DNA of 64,000 nucleotides, taken from the NCBI GenBank assembly GCA_032718475.1, contig JAUCBJ010002949.1, positions 62,001-126,000 of the forward strand, given 5' to 3'. Numbering within the stretch: position 1 is the first letter of the stretch; each line of letters opens with the position of its first letter. The notes under the pieces are model-generated. The model made no database searches. It was not told the origin of the DNA and saw only the letters and a list, made by a program, of their open reading frames with translations. Below are positions 28,684 through 39,345 of the stretch, in pieces. Both the position numbers and the translations under genes were made by a program. Origin of the DNA: Nemertoderma westbladi. Taxonomy: Eukaryota; Xenacoelomorpha; Nemertodermatida; Nemertodermatidae.

Positions 28684-29784
28684 GTAAACTATTTTTTCAA
28701 GTTCTTTTTCAATGTTGTGTTGCTGTGTGCGAACACAGATGAGTTCAATAAATTTGGACCATTATTATCTTTCAATTTCCTATTTATTTTTACTCTCCTT
28801 TCTTGCTCATGGTGTTTCAATAATTTTAAATATTTATTGGTATTTATTGGTTATGTGTGGGTTTAATATGACTAAATGCGTTGCTCTAAATAACCAAACA
28901 TAGTACATACTGTATGTGTATCGCTATCAATCGTGTTCTAGAACATAATCGCAATACACTGTGATATTATCATAAATGCGTATAAATCCGATGTGAAATA
29001 ATTTCAGGATTAAAAAACTGTGGAGATGGTTTAAGCATTTTTACAGAAAGAATAAGGTCCAAATCTTGTAGCCTTAATAACATTCGTGAATACAGTAGGC
29101 CTAGGCCTATAATCCAAGGAAGACGACCCCTACAGTGTCGCTACAAACGAATAAAAATAATCTTAAACAATGAACGTTACATGTTAAACTAAAAATATAA
29201 ATATCTTATTCTTTATATCTAAAATTAGCCTACATTAAACAATAGTAAAATGTATGCTGTTAGCTAGTGAATGTTGTTAGCGTTGCCGAGCGACAAAGTG
29301 GTACAGTAAATCAGAGCGTTTAAACTAATATTTTCCCGCGCTTGTGTATAAACCCCTCAATCTCAGCCGGTACTCGATGAATTTAAAAACTGTTTTCAGA
29401 TTCGTGATCAGCACACCTTTTTACATTTTATGAACGTGTTTATAGAAATTTTTTTTTGAGTCACCAACCCTATTATGTACGTTAGTACAGGTGTACTCAT
29501 CAGACATACATGTGTATGTTAGTACATTCATACGCATCGAGCGTACGTAATTATGTCCATCTACTCCTAAATATTATGTACGTTAGTACAGGTGTACTCA
29601 TCTCACTTATGTATATACGTTAGTACGTTTGTACCCATTGGACGTACGTAATGTTCATCTAAACCTAAATAATATGTACGTTATTTTATTATTTTCTGTG
29701 CTTTATTCGCGTGGGAAGGGTGTTTTGCCCTCATTCCCACCCCCCTCAGTCCAATTTATTGGACGACTCAACAACTTAGGGCAT
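28684..29784. other. Noncoding stretch with short repeats
   Basis: No gene is recognised. It contains a degenerate tandem repeat at 29474-29690. Its right end (about 29700-29760) may be the 3' end of element D, where sense DNA shows a G-rich, polypurine-like GGGGGGTGGGA. Confidence 0.45.
29474..29690. repeat. Imperfect tandem repeat, period about 102 bp
   Basis: TATGTACGTTAGTACAGGTG begins two successive units (near 29474 and 29576), with a partial third near 29670. Each contains several TACGTTAGTAC / GTACGTAA motifs. Confidence 0.7.
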
Positions 29785-30801
29785 TCCCTCCAATAGGCAA
29801 CACTTTCCTACCACCCTCCTGTACGTCTTCCTATCCTTTGCCCCAATCTTTCCTCCGATTCTAACCTCCACGGATCTAATCTGTCCGTCCTCACCAGAGT
29901 AGCATTCGACTACCCTGGCTAGCCTCTAGTGATTGTCAATGATCGTGTCATCGGTCACGATTATTAAATCACCATACTCCCTTTGTTTGACTATTCCTCC
30001 ACTTGCTTCTTTTGTGCAGCATTACAAGTACTCTTGGATCCACCTTGTCCAATACTCTGCACCTATCGCTTTAACTACCTTCCAGCTCTGATGCGAGTTT
30101 ATATCATTTGGGTCAATATTTCGCATGTCTATCTTTGCTGGCCTCTCCATCAAAAGATGTGCTGGTGTCAGAACGTCCAGCATCTCTGGATCATTGTTCT
30201 CGGGATACTGCGGTCGGCTGTTGATTATCCCCTCGCACTTCGCCAGCACCGTCCTCAATACATCCTTGGTCACCATATGATTATTCATGAGCTTGGTCAT
30301 CAGCTGCTTTGAGCTTCCAACTAGAGGTTCTACGCAACCCAGCATATGTGGCGCGTATGGCATCCTTCTTTCCCATCTAATCAGGTGCCTCCTCGTCGCT
30401 CCTTTAACATCCTCTCCTTCCAAAATGTCAAAGGCCTTCGCCAACTCATTCTCCACTCCAATAAATTTGGTTCCATTATCGGAGTAAAGCACTTCGACTG
30501 TTCCTCCTTGATGGGTCACGAATCTTTCGAGTGCATTGATAAATGCTGACACCATTGCGTCCTGCGCCAGTTCTATCACCATGGCCCTTGTGTTATTGCA
30601 TACGAAGATTTTACCGTAGCGTTTCTCAGTATGCTGCATCACCTTGATCTTTATTGGCCCTAACATGTCCATGCCACTATGTGTGAATGGTGGGTTGTGA
30701 TGCCACACCCTAGTGTTTGGCAGTGGTGCCATCTCCTGCACATCCCTCTCCTTCTTCATCCACCAGCATGTCTGGCATTGCCCCACTACCGCCTTCACCA
30801 T
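29785..30801 (-). pseudogene. Element D integrase (degenerate BEL/Pao)
   Basis: The open part (30022-30801) has CQTCWWMKKE, SGMDMLGPIKI, LYSDNGTKFIGVENE, an E in VEPLVGSSKQ, and LTPAHLL. Downstream the C-terminal domain is still readable, with RLARVVECYSGEDG and KCCLLEG, after stops and frame changes. The motif order is BEL/Pao, but the sequence differs clearly from A, B and C, so it is another subfamily. It is the 3' part of an old element whose gag lies beyond inserted element B. Confidence 0.75.
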
Positions 30802-31553
30802 CTTCCTAAGTTGAGTTACCCAGTATTTTCTCCTGATCGCGTTTAAGGTCGCCTTAGTACTACCGTGAATTGTGGTCTTATGGGCATCCCATATGATGTA
30901 TTTGATGATCTATTGGTGACTTATTAGGGATTATTACTGGCTTTGGTGGAACCAAGGCATTGGCATATAAACGACATATTCTAAATTATATTTAAATCTC
31001 TGATAACATAACTCTATTCCAACATACGCCATGCGATAACACCATTTATTTTTCAAGACATAACGTCCATGCGATAACCCCATTTATTTTTCAAGACATA
31101 ACGTCCTGTGTTTGAAATGATCCACCTCGGTACTACTTAAATTGCAGCATACTGTACTCCATGAGCACTTCATTAAATTCACCCTAATCTGAGCAACAAA
31201 ACGCACCCCCCCACCCCTCCCCCCTCCTCCCCCACTCCTCCTACCCCCCCCCCCCCTCCTCCCACTTATGACTTACGCATTGGCCCTGGCTCCACTAGCT
31301 CTGCTATTGCCTGCGCCTCTGCTGCCAATATTTACTATATTAATTTGTGCAATTCGTGTATGTTTTAGTTATAAGTGAAAGAAATATACGAATTTGAATT
31401 TGAATTTGAATTGGTGTTATTAGCCGCCCTGGAATTCATGACCAGGATTCCATCCTCATCCAGTTGCGGCAACAGCGCGTGGATCCTACTGTCATGTCAA
31501 AGACGTTGTTGATTCTTAATAGGTTTAATTTCGTCTGCGAATGCCTTCCCTTA
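30802..31553. other. Element D interior with a polypyrimidine tract and short duplications
   Basis: A 38-bp duplication (ATGCGATAACACCATTTATT and the sequence after it) is seen at about 31031-31105. A run of C/T with long C tracts lies at 31204-31263. No coding motif is clear. Confidence 0.5.
31204..31263. repeat. Polypyrimidine / G-rich (- strand) tract
   Basis: Sixty bases are almost only C and T, with C runs up to about 14. The - strand has many G-runs and could form a G-quadruplex. It could also be a degraded polypurine tract in element sense. Confidence 0.75.
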
Positions 31554-32810
31554 CTAGTATCGTATTACGACTTTGGCTGGTCCTTCCAGATTAATGGTAG
31601 GTTTGGATTTCCCACTCGTACCAGCTCTCCTCAGGAATTCTCCATAAGCTCTTATATATTCCACTAGCTTCTTCGTCTTATACCAGCTAGAGCTGTAACT
31701 GAGTAGCCTATCCTTTGGGTTATCGCTCGACTCTATCATCTTAGATTGTGATGGCGCCTCCGTAATCTCTCTTGCTAACTGGCTGAATATCTCCTCCCCC
31801 TCCGATTCGTTTCCCTCATCCTCCACTACTACCTACTCTCCCTTTGGATCTACCTTCCTCATTGGTGGCCATCTCGATCTGTTGTTGAGGAAGTGTGGAC
31901 CATGCTGCCACAATTCTTTCTTTCCCGAAAAAGTGTAGCATATTACGCCTCTCAATAGCAAGTCCACCGGATTGTCATCAGTTGGCTGTAGTGCCACTTG
32001 TCCAAGTCCGTCGTAACTCTTATCTCATCCACCCAGTTCACCACGAATATGGGATAGTGTGTCTTCTTATTATGCGGCCATCCTAACACCACCATGGAAT
32101 CCGTCCAGTAGTGTGTCTCCACTATACTTGGTATCGTATCCACCAAATATGCTGTCGCCCTTGCTCCCAACCTCACAGCTGTTAGTTCGAGTTTTGGTAA
32201 TGATACTGAATCTGGTGGCGTCAACCTTGCTTTACTAAACGCTAGTCTGGGCTTATGTGTCCCCTTTCACTGCACCAAATAAAGCGCCGCACCGTATGCT
32301 TCCAGGGATGCATCGGAGAACATATGTAGCTCCAAATCAACCATGTCTCAATCCGGGAAGTATACACTTGGCATACTATAAAGTCCCATATCTTCTAAGC
32401 TCCCTGTCCATTTCTCCCATTGTTTACTTATTTCTATTAGAACATCCGCATCCCAGTCATCATCTTTTAAACCTTCTTGAGTATTTGTTTCCCTGTGACT
32501 AATAAAGGCGATGCTAGTCCTAGTGGATCGTAGATCCTCGCTATGTATGACACATAGCCCCTCTTCCTGACTTAGCTGGTATTCCAACTCGTCCGTCTCC
32601 CGGTTCCACACGATCCCTAGAGGTTTCTGCTGTGATTCTACTCTTTTGTATGCCATAATCTGTGCTCTTTTGCTGTCATTGGTTTATCCAATTTTTCTTT
32701 GGGCTGTTTGTCCCCTATGGCTTCCATGAATTCTTTGGAGTTTGACTGGTTCTGCGTCAAGTTGAATCCTGTTCTTTTCAGGATGTCGCAAACTTTGCGG
32801 TTCCCGGTTC
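31554..32810 (-). pseudogene. Element D RT thumb and RNase H remnants
   Basis: Pieces in several frames match BEL/Pao pol: a thumb-like KRTGFNLTQNQS region near 32760-32790, KPLGIVWNRETDELEYQL, then RNase H pieces SLPKLELTAVRLGA and HYWTDSMVVLGW. Multiple frame changes and stops show age. The catalytic RT palm is not present; the sequence before 32810 has no pol motif. Confidence 0.7.
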
Positions 32811-33493
32811 ATCCCGGTTTAACGGTTCATCCTCACCATTGTACCATATATCACATGTGAAGGCGCGTTTCCCATTCCTGAATCTTAACAGAACTTCATT
32901 TCCTGGTTATAGATACATATGTGCAATCTTTAGTCTGATAGTTTAAGTAGTGCTGATAGGAAGTAGTGTTTAGTGTTTTCAGTAGTTAGTTGTATGTACG
33001 AGCTATGCCCTGTTGAGTGTTGAAGGCCTGTTATTTGTATTTAAATACATGTTGGGTTGAAATATTGGCAATAACTGTTTCCTTTTTGATCACCCTAAAG
33101 ATCCACCACCTGCTTTGACTACCGGTGACCTGGGCGTGGAACTATCTTTGGAATTTGAAACTACCGCACGATCAGCGGAATGCCCTGCTCGGCATCTGCC
33201 TGACTACAGAGAAGCTGGCATGCTTCCATCAGCACAAACTCTTCTTACTAACGCTACTGACTACTTACTGCCAAGGCGAACACAAATTTAATTTAATTAT
33301 ATTTAATAATTAAATATATAATTACATTTAATAATTATAATTTAACATTGTGCACCCGAGTTTTTTCGCTGGTGGTAACTCTATTCTAGTTTTTAACGCG
33401 TCGATGAATGTTGCCATTCCCATAGTCTGAATTTCTAAAGCATTCGATGGTACGGATGTAGGTTCCTAGCACACTGACGATGCTTTGCCTCCT
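32811..33493. other. Element D gag/pol spacer, low coding content
   Basis: Very AT-rich at 33285-33345. Near the junction with B, the - strand shows a gag-like stretch, MATFIDALKTRIELPPAKKL, suggesting the end of D gag. Nothing else is recognised. Confidence 0.4.
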
Positions 33494-33498
33494 GGGTT
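33494..33498. repeat. Target-site duplication of element B, left copy (GGGTT)
   Basis: GGGTT precedes the left LTR and recurs at 50423-50427 right after the other LTR. Confidence 0.88.
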
Positions 33499-34669
33499 TG
33501 TTCGCGCTTTCAGACCTTTAGCAGTTTAACCTGCCAATTTTAGGTGTCCTCTTGTTTATAAATCGACTTTAGCCTATAACAATTATTTAATGCACATGAA
33601 GTAACATTAGCCGAAGCCAGTCTATACGCGATCATTCACCCACAGTTAAGGGAGACTGGATTCGGGTGCTTTGAAGTTATTGCGTTGCAGACCTACTGTA
33701 TTATTCGATTGATCGTTACTATATAATCTCTGACAATATTATTCACTTTCGGGGAAATATTAACAGTTCCTTTAGGACGTGGCGCTTTAAGTATAAATCA
33801 GAGTTATGACTTATACTAAACACAATGAGATGGCTACTGATTTTCGTAAATAGCGCATTCTTTAGGAGATGCTTTATTATCTGTCACACTGCTGCATACG
33901 ACTTCACACTGCTGCACACTGATCTGCCGACCGTCACTGAATTTGACCATATATAAGGAGGATAGCAACTGACACATGTAGGGATTATGAAATAGCATTT
34001 AATTCACACTAAAACCACTATAATGTAAGTCGCAATTGCTACCGGTAACCGGTCCCTCTTACCTTCAGTAATCAAGAAGATTGGGGTTTTATGATTATTT
34101 ATCGGAATTCTCCAAATATAACAACATATCCATCAACATATAACAATTAATAACAGACAGTAAATAGAAGTAAAATAATGCGGTGAATAGGATTGAGTGA
34201 GTGCAGTTTGACCAGTTTGTTATGGTTTGTTGCACAGTTGCACAGTGCAGATAATAGATTTATGTTCTTATAATCAAAGCCGTCTAATGTTGGCCAAAGT
34301 CTGAAACTTCTACCGAAGAACAGAAGAATTTCAAAGCCGATGTTCTGAGGCTCAGAAAAGGTAAACAAAAACCGTAATGCATTGCGCAGTTTTCCATAGG
34401 CCTAGTACAAGATAAAATGAAAATCGCTCTGATTGGCCGAGCCTGAACAAAGAGAGGCTCCACGTGTACAGTAAATCAGCTGACAGATTTCGTCATCTGA
34501 GTTCCAGTCTTTTAGAGTATTAGGCATATTGCGGCAGAAAATGGCTTGTTATGTCCGCTAAAACACCCACATGGTACATTGCGGAGAAAATGGCTTGTTA
34601 TGTCCGCTAAAACACCTACACGGTATATTGCGGAGAAAATGACTGGTTATATCTGCAAAAGCTTTTACA
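33499..34669 (-). repeat. Element B 3' LTR (1171 bp)
   Basis: Begins TGTTCGCGC and ends TTTTACA on the + strand, so both ends fit TG...CA. It matches 49250-50422, with scattered substitutions and one more diverged patch near 34185-34250. Confidence 0.9.
34528..34669. repeat. Three-copy 50-bp repeat in the U3 of the B 3' LTR
   Basis: Units start at 34528, 34578 and 34627 and share ATTGCGG(C/A)GAAAATGGCT and TTATGTCCGCTAAAACACC. In sense they occupy the first 142 nt of the LTR, as enhancer repeats often do. The same array is at 50281-50422; a diverged form is in the LTR of C. Confidence 0.85.
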
Positions 34670-34677
34670 CCGCTCCC
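34670..34677 (-). other. Polypurine tract of element B
   Basis: Sense GGGAGCGG lies directly upstream of the 3' LTR start (TGTAAAAGC). The matching position in A reads GGAGCAG. Confidence 0.6.
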
Positions 34678-34746
34678 AGAAAATGGGATTTAATTCTATA
34701 AAATATAAAAATCACAGTTTCTAAAATATAAAAATACTCTAAACAG

Positions 34747-36299
34747 TTAGTCCTTCTTACGCGAACGGCGTTTACGCAGTTTTTTGAGGCTAGCAAGAGT
34801 CCTTTTCTCTTTGGGGCGAGCCACTTTACTAGGAGGGCTATAACTCCTAGGTGAAGGGTGTAATACAATTGCATCAGAAGGTTTAGGGTTACGGTCGGTG
34901 TATCCGCCAATCGAGGTACCCGGTTGATCGGTATCAACCTCAGTGGAACGAGGTCGAACAACCTTGAGAGCGCGTTTTAAGACAGCAGCTCTTACTGGTC
35001 ACTGATGGGTCGTTTGCACGAGAGCGGTAGGTGGACCGTGTGTAGTGAGAAATTTCCTCGGTTTGATGGTTCTTTCCGACTCGCGTTCTCGGGCTCTGTT
35101 GAAATCGATATGCTTCTCCTCGAGCTGATTTTCCTCCGCTTGTCGTTGGAAGCATTCGTCCAAAACTCTTTCAGAGAGTAGGGTCGTCCAAGTTCGATAT
35201 CTTCTTAGAGGTTCTGGATTTCCCGATCGAACTGATATAAAGCTAATTTGTTTACCGCTTGGACTTGCTGCTGCAATTTACGTTTCTCTAAACAATCATA
35301 GGTTCCTTTTCCGATCTTTTGTCTAATAGTGTCTAACGCGTTGCGTACAACTTTCTCCTCCACCTCGGTGACAGGTTGTATCGGGTTAAACCGGGACGAT
35401 TATACGGGTTGAACGGTGATATTAAATGTCCGCGTCCCAATCCGGCTAGGTAGGATGGGCGAATATCTAGGGAGCCCACAACCGGAGTGCCACCGACTAA
35501 TTGTTCGGGTAACACTAGATCTTTGAACAATGAGTACAGTTCAGGAGGATCCGTCATACTATTAGGATCAAGAGTCTGAGGTCTCACCAGGGAATGAGGA
35601 GGTCTGACTGAGTATTCCGGAACTCCGATCATAAGTTTATTTAAGGATCGTTTGAATCGAGCGAGCGTAGGTGATACGTCGAACAAGTTTCGCTCGAAAC
35701 TCCCGTAAATATAGCGAGTAAAACTGTGTTTAGCGCAACGTCTCCGCGGATGTTTATGTCTTTCCGTGTGTTGGTTGGGTCTAGGGCATTCATTGTAATA
35801 ATACCAAAGACGCATGTCTTGTAGGGGAAACGCGGGTGATCTTTCTCCAGTTTTACAATGTCTCTCTCAAGAATTCCAAACATACATTGAAGTCACTACG
35901 CTTATCCGGTTCTTTAACGTCTTCTTTTTCGAGTTGGTTTCAAATAGAATTTTCATGTTTGATTCTCAGTTTATCGTTCCGACTACGCTGGGTATGATAT
36001 TTAAATAGGATCATTTCCCTTTCGGTGTCTACATCGTCCATATCATGTAAATCGATAGGATGGCCAGTAGTTAAGAAGTCCATATACATACCATTACGAT
36101 GCGTATAGCGAGCGGTGAATTTTCTATAGTCCAATTCACGCGTGAGCTGTTCCTTTGACATTAGCGGTTCAATATAATGGCCATCGTCCTCCGTAGTAGT
36201 TGGACTAGCGTCGCCGCGTATTAAGCTATCAACAAACGCTTGCAATGGTAGGGTATATCGCTCCCTGACACCAAGATCATCTTCTATCAACTCAGTCAT
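34747..36299 (-). pseudogene. Element B ORF3 (degenerate, short form)
   Basis: The N-terminus (MTELIEDDLG, FTARYTHRNG, DTEREMILFKYH) is nearly identical to element C. A CGA-to-TGA change stops it near 35940. About 185 bp are then missing near 35855, and a second frame (35333-35815) covers the C2CH region, where the first Cys is Tyr (WYYYNEC ... RRRCAKH). A TAA near 35209 and frame changes follow. The last frame ends in a basic tail (SLKKLRKRRSRKKD). The exonuclease-like and CCHC parts of A are not present in this copy, so it is either deleted or a shorter version of the family. Confidence 0.75.
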
Positions 36300-36325
36300 A
36301 GCTGCTATATGAGTTTATCAATATT
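36300..36325 (-). promoter_or_regulatory. Conserved acceptor-like site just upstream of ORF3 (B)
   Basis: Sense ATATTGATAAACTCATATAGCAG ends two bases before the ORF3 ATG (sequence split here only by a 2-bp difference from C). C has the same string at 63091-63111. AG next to the start and a TGATAAAC-type branch candidate suggest a 3' splice site. Not shown experimentally. Confidence 0.4.
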
Positions 36326-38051
36326 ATAATTAATGATATGTAGGCTAGCGGTTGTCGCTGCCTCCCCCTCAATGCCCCCGGACAGCGCAAGATCCTCAAC
36401 GCTGATGTACTGTTGTCGCTGTGCCTCTCGCCAACGTAGTAGCTACACAACGACAACAATAACCAGCGCGAGTCACTCCACTGTCCGTCCCAAGGGCTTA
36501 GAATTACTGGAGGTTCTTGCTACAGAGGCAGGGTAACTTTCACAACTGCGACTCGCTACTGTAAACACACTTTAGTAGCAACATTCACCTATAAACGCAC
36601 AAATTCCACACAACTGTCACAAATTGTACACATTTGGGCCATTTGTCCGTTAGTCAAGTGCCTTCCAGAATGCCACGTTATTATTATGTATCCTTGGATA
36701 CTAGCAGTGCGCTATTTATTCCGTATGCTATTCAATGGGGCAAGCTTTCTATTGTTCTTTTAACTCGCTTCTAATTCTAGCGTGGTTGTTGCTATGGTGA
36801 CATTATGGAAAGCTAGCAGTAGAATTAGGGTAATTCTCATGCATACAGATCTGGGATGCTATTTAATAGCAATTCTTTAATTGTCAATATTCCCCCTTAT
36901 ACATGATTTTATGAATTTTATCGGATATTGACTATATATTGGAGATTCTCTCACGCTAATATACTTAATAGGGTGAATCTCCGCTCCCATGATCTATTAA
37001 TTAATGGAATTTTGGGAATGTTATAAATTGCATAAAATGACAATTTATCAAATTCATGAGAGGATATGAATTTAAATTTATTCCCATAAATTTTATTATT
37101 TAATATTAAATAGGCACAATTTTATTCCAGAGCATGTCTGGGGACTGGGATCCTTGATTCTAGGAAATTTGTCTTTTTAAGAGTATCGGTAAGTGCTACG
37201 ATATCTTAATCGACTAGAATTTTAAAGGATCTAAATTTTAACAGATTTTGATTTATAGATTTTCTTGGTTTACAAACTCCTTAGAGTTTATTTGTATGCA
37301 TTTACTCTATTATAACATTTGTTTTAATAGATTTTTATAAATATTTACTATGTAATATTTAAGATGGGCACCGATTTATTCCAGAACTTGTCTGGGGACA
37401 TTAACCACTGATTTTAGAGTTTTGTCTTTCAAGTATATCGGTGGGTGCCACGATATCTTAATCGACTAGAATTACAGATGGTCAAGGGGTTTAACAGATT
37501 TATTTTGCGTTGTACGCTACTGTTAAAGGGACATCACGCTACTATATGTATTATTTAATATACGGTATGAGAGCAATATTGCAAGAAGCAATGTCAGTGA
37601 GAAGAGGCAAGTCGTTTCCAAGGTCTACCCAGAGCTTGGTTTAGCCGAGACACGAGGATCTGAACTTTGCATTCCTAATACTCTACTTACCAATAATACT
37701 TGAGTATAGTAGGAGCTTTATTGTACTTTAATAAGTACGGATATTTCATCTTACTGTAGTCACGCATTGATAATATGATACGGACAGTAAGGAAAGAGAA
37801 AAAGAATTATTTCTCGCCGTTACGCTACATATATATAATATAAGTAATTAAGTAATAAACGCGAATATATTGCACTAATTCTTCTAAATAATCGCTAAAA
37901 TAACATTCTACTAAATAAAATTAAAGAAAACGATTATAATAAAATTACATAATAATACATACATAAATATACAAATAATAAAAACAAATATAAAATAATA
38001 TAAAATAATATAGTCACACACCCACTCCAGACGCTGTTACGTTGGGGAGTC
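36326..38051 (-). other. Element B spacer between pol and ORF3, with duplicated hairpin modules
   Basis: This is AT-rich, noncoding sequence with clear similarity to 61476-63113 in C. Two modules (37119-37228 and 37376-37478) each contain, in sense, ATTCTAGTCGATTAAGATATCG, GCAC..ACCGATA and CCAGACANGYTCTGG directly followed by AATAAA. No gene is seen. Confidence 0.65.
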
Positions 38052-39345
38052 CCTACTACTACTACTACTACTAGGATCGGCATGCTGCATTGCAGCTGCA
38101 TTTTTAAGAATGCTGTGCCGGCTTGTCAACAAAATTGCACCGCCACAACTCCCTATCACCCATGACATTTGCTAGATCATCCGCATCTTTAAGGCCAGTG
38201 TCCTTTAAGATGCGTCTCAAGAAAGTCATGGGCTGTCCACCATGCTTATTCACTCCATGAGGCTGCCAAAGTACAAGATTATGCACTGGCTGGTCCTCAC
38301 GGCGAAAGCAATGTCCTGCAAAGCGGAGGCGATTTTGTTCTAGTGTCAAGCTTGGGGGAACCAATGAGACACCTCCAATGTTATATAGTGTCTGGTTGGA
38401 GATGTGTGCATTGTACTTGACACAATGTACCCGGCGTAGCATTCTTGTGAATGTGCCATCCAGAGATTTGGTGTCCTCAGCAGTTAGAGCCCAGCATGGA
38501 CTCCCGTAGAGGAGTACTGGAACTACTGCTGCTCTGAATAATCGGACCTTAAGTTTTCGATTAATTCTAGGTGACTTCCAAATCCTGGAAAGCCTATTCA
38601 AGGCTGCCCATGCCTTTCCCTTACGTATTCGAAGGTCCTCACCTGACTTCCGGATCCATGATCCCAGGTAACAGAAGTCGTCCACATGCTCAAGCATACC
38701 ATCCTTTGAGCTTATGCTCATCCGATCAGAGACTTGCTGAGGACTTTCAAAGTTAACTGTCAGAATTTTGGTCTTTCTGGAGTTAATAAAAAGACCAACA
38801 CTAGAAGCAGCATGTTCTAATGAGCTGAGGAGCCGCTGGGCTCCCTCTAATGATTCTGAGAGTACTCCTAAGTCATCAGCAAAGTCTAGATCAGTTAGGT
38901 ACTTGGCAGGATTTCCTCGACTTCTGGAGCCAGTAGGTGGAGTTATCATCACCCCATCATCATTATGATGATCTAAGGACATGCGTAGAACATAGTCAAC
39001 CACAATAATGAACAAGAATGGTGCAAGTGTGTCTCCTTGGAGGACGCCCCATAACACTTCAAATGGTTCTGTGTCACCATCAACAGTAGACACAAATGTT
39101 GTCGAACCATCGTATACTGATCTGATTGCTGCAATAATTTCATCAGGAATCCCATATAATGAAAGTATGCTGAACATACGTGAGCGAGAGACTGAATCAA
39201 AGGCCTTGAAGAAGTCAACAAAGATAACAGCCAGATGCCTGTCTTTCTTTTTTGATAACTCTTCAATTATCCTTCTAAGTGCCAAAATGGGCTCCATGGT
39301 CCCACGACCTTTACGGAACCCATTCTGATTTCCACGTAGCACCTA
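38052..39345 (-). mobile_element. LINE 2: 5'-truncated RTE-like element inside element B
   Basis: This is a close relative of LINE 1 (same 3' end and (TAG)n tail), 5'-truncated in the RT. It lies exactly between the last codons of B pol (ACATCTAGG) and the sequence GACTCC, which is continuous in element C. The target duplication is short or absent (about AGG). Confidence 0.87.
38104..39342 (-). CDS. LINE 2 reverse transcriptase (412 aa, 5' truncated)
   Basis: This open frame contains RT motif A (VIFVDFFKAFDSVS), motif B (GVLQGDTLAPFLFIIVVDYV), motif C (LDFADDLGVL) and the C-terminal region LRFAGHCFRREDQPVHN. The catalytic residues are intact, but the endonuclease and RT N-terminus are missing, so it cannot retrotranspose alone. 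It shows what LINE 1 lost. Confidence 0.87.
   Translation of the reverse strand: MLRGNQNGFRKGRGTMEPILALRRIIEELSKKKDRHLAVIFVDFFKAFDSVSRSRMFSILSLYGIPDEIIAAIRSVYDGSTTFVSTVDGDTEPFEVLWGVLQGDTLAPFLFIIVVDYVLRMSLDHHNDDGVMITPPTGSRSRGNPAKYLTDLDFADDLGVLSESLEGAQRLLSSLEHAASSVGLFINSRKTKILTVNFESPQQVSDRMSISSKDGMLEHVDDFCYLGSWIRKSGEDLRIRKGKAWAALNRLSRIWKSPRINRKLKVRLFRAAVVPVLLYGSPCWALTAEDTKSLDGTFTRMLRRVHCVKYNAHISNQTLYNIGGVSLVPPSLTLEQNRLRFAGHCFRREDQPVHNLVLWQPHGVNKHGGQPMTFLRRILKDTGLKDADDLANVMGDRELWRCNFVDKPAQHS

Noticed and set aside
33125-33313. A 62-codon + strand frame in the D spacer
   Set aside because: Short, no motif, and next to an AT-rich tract in a degenerate element.
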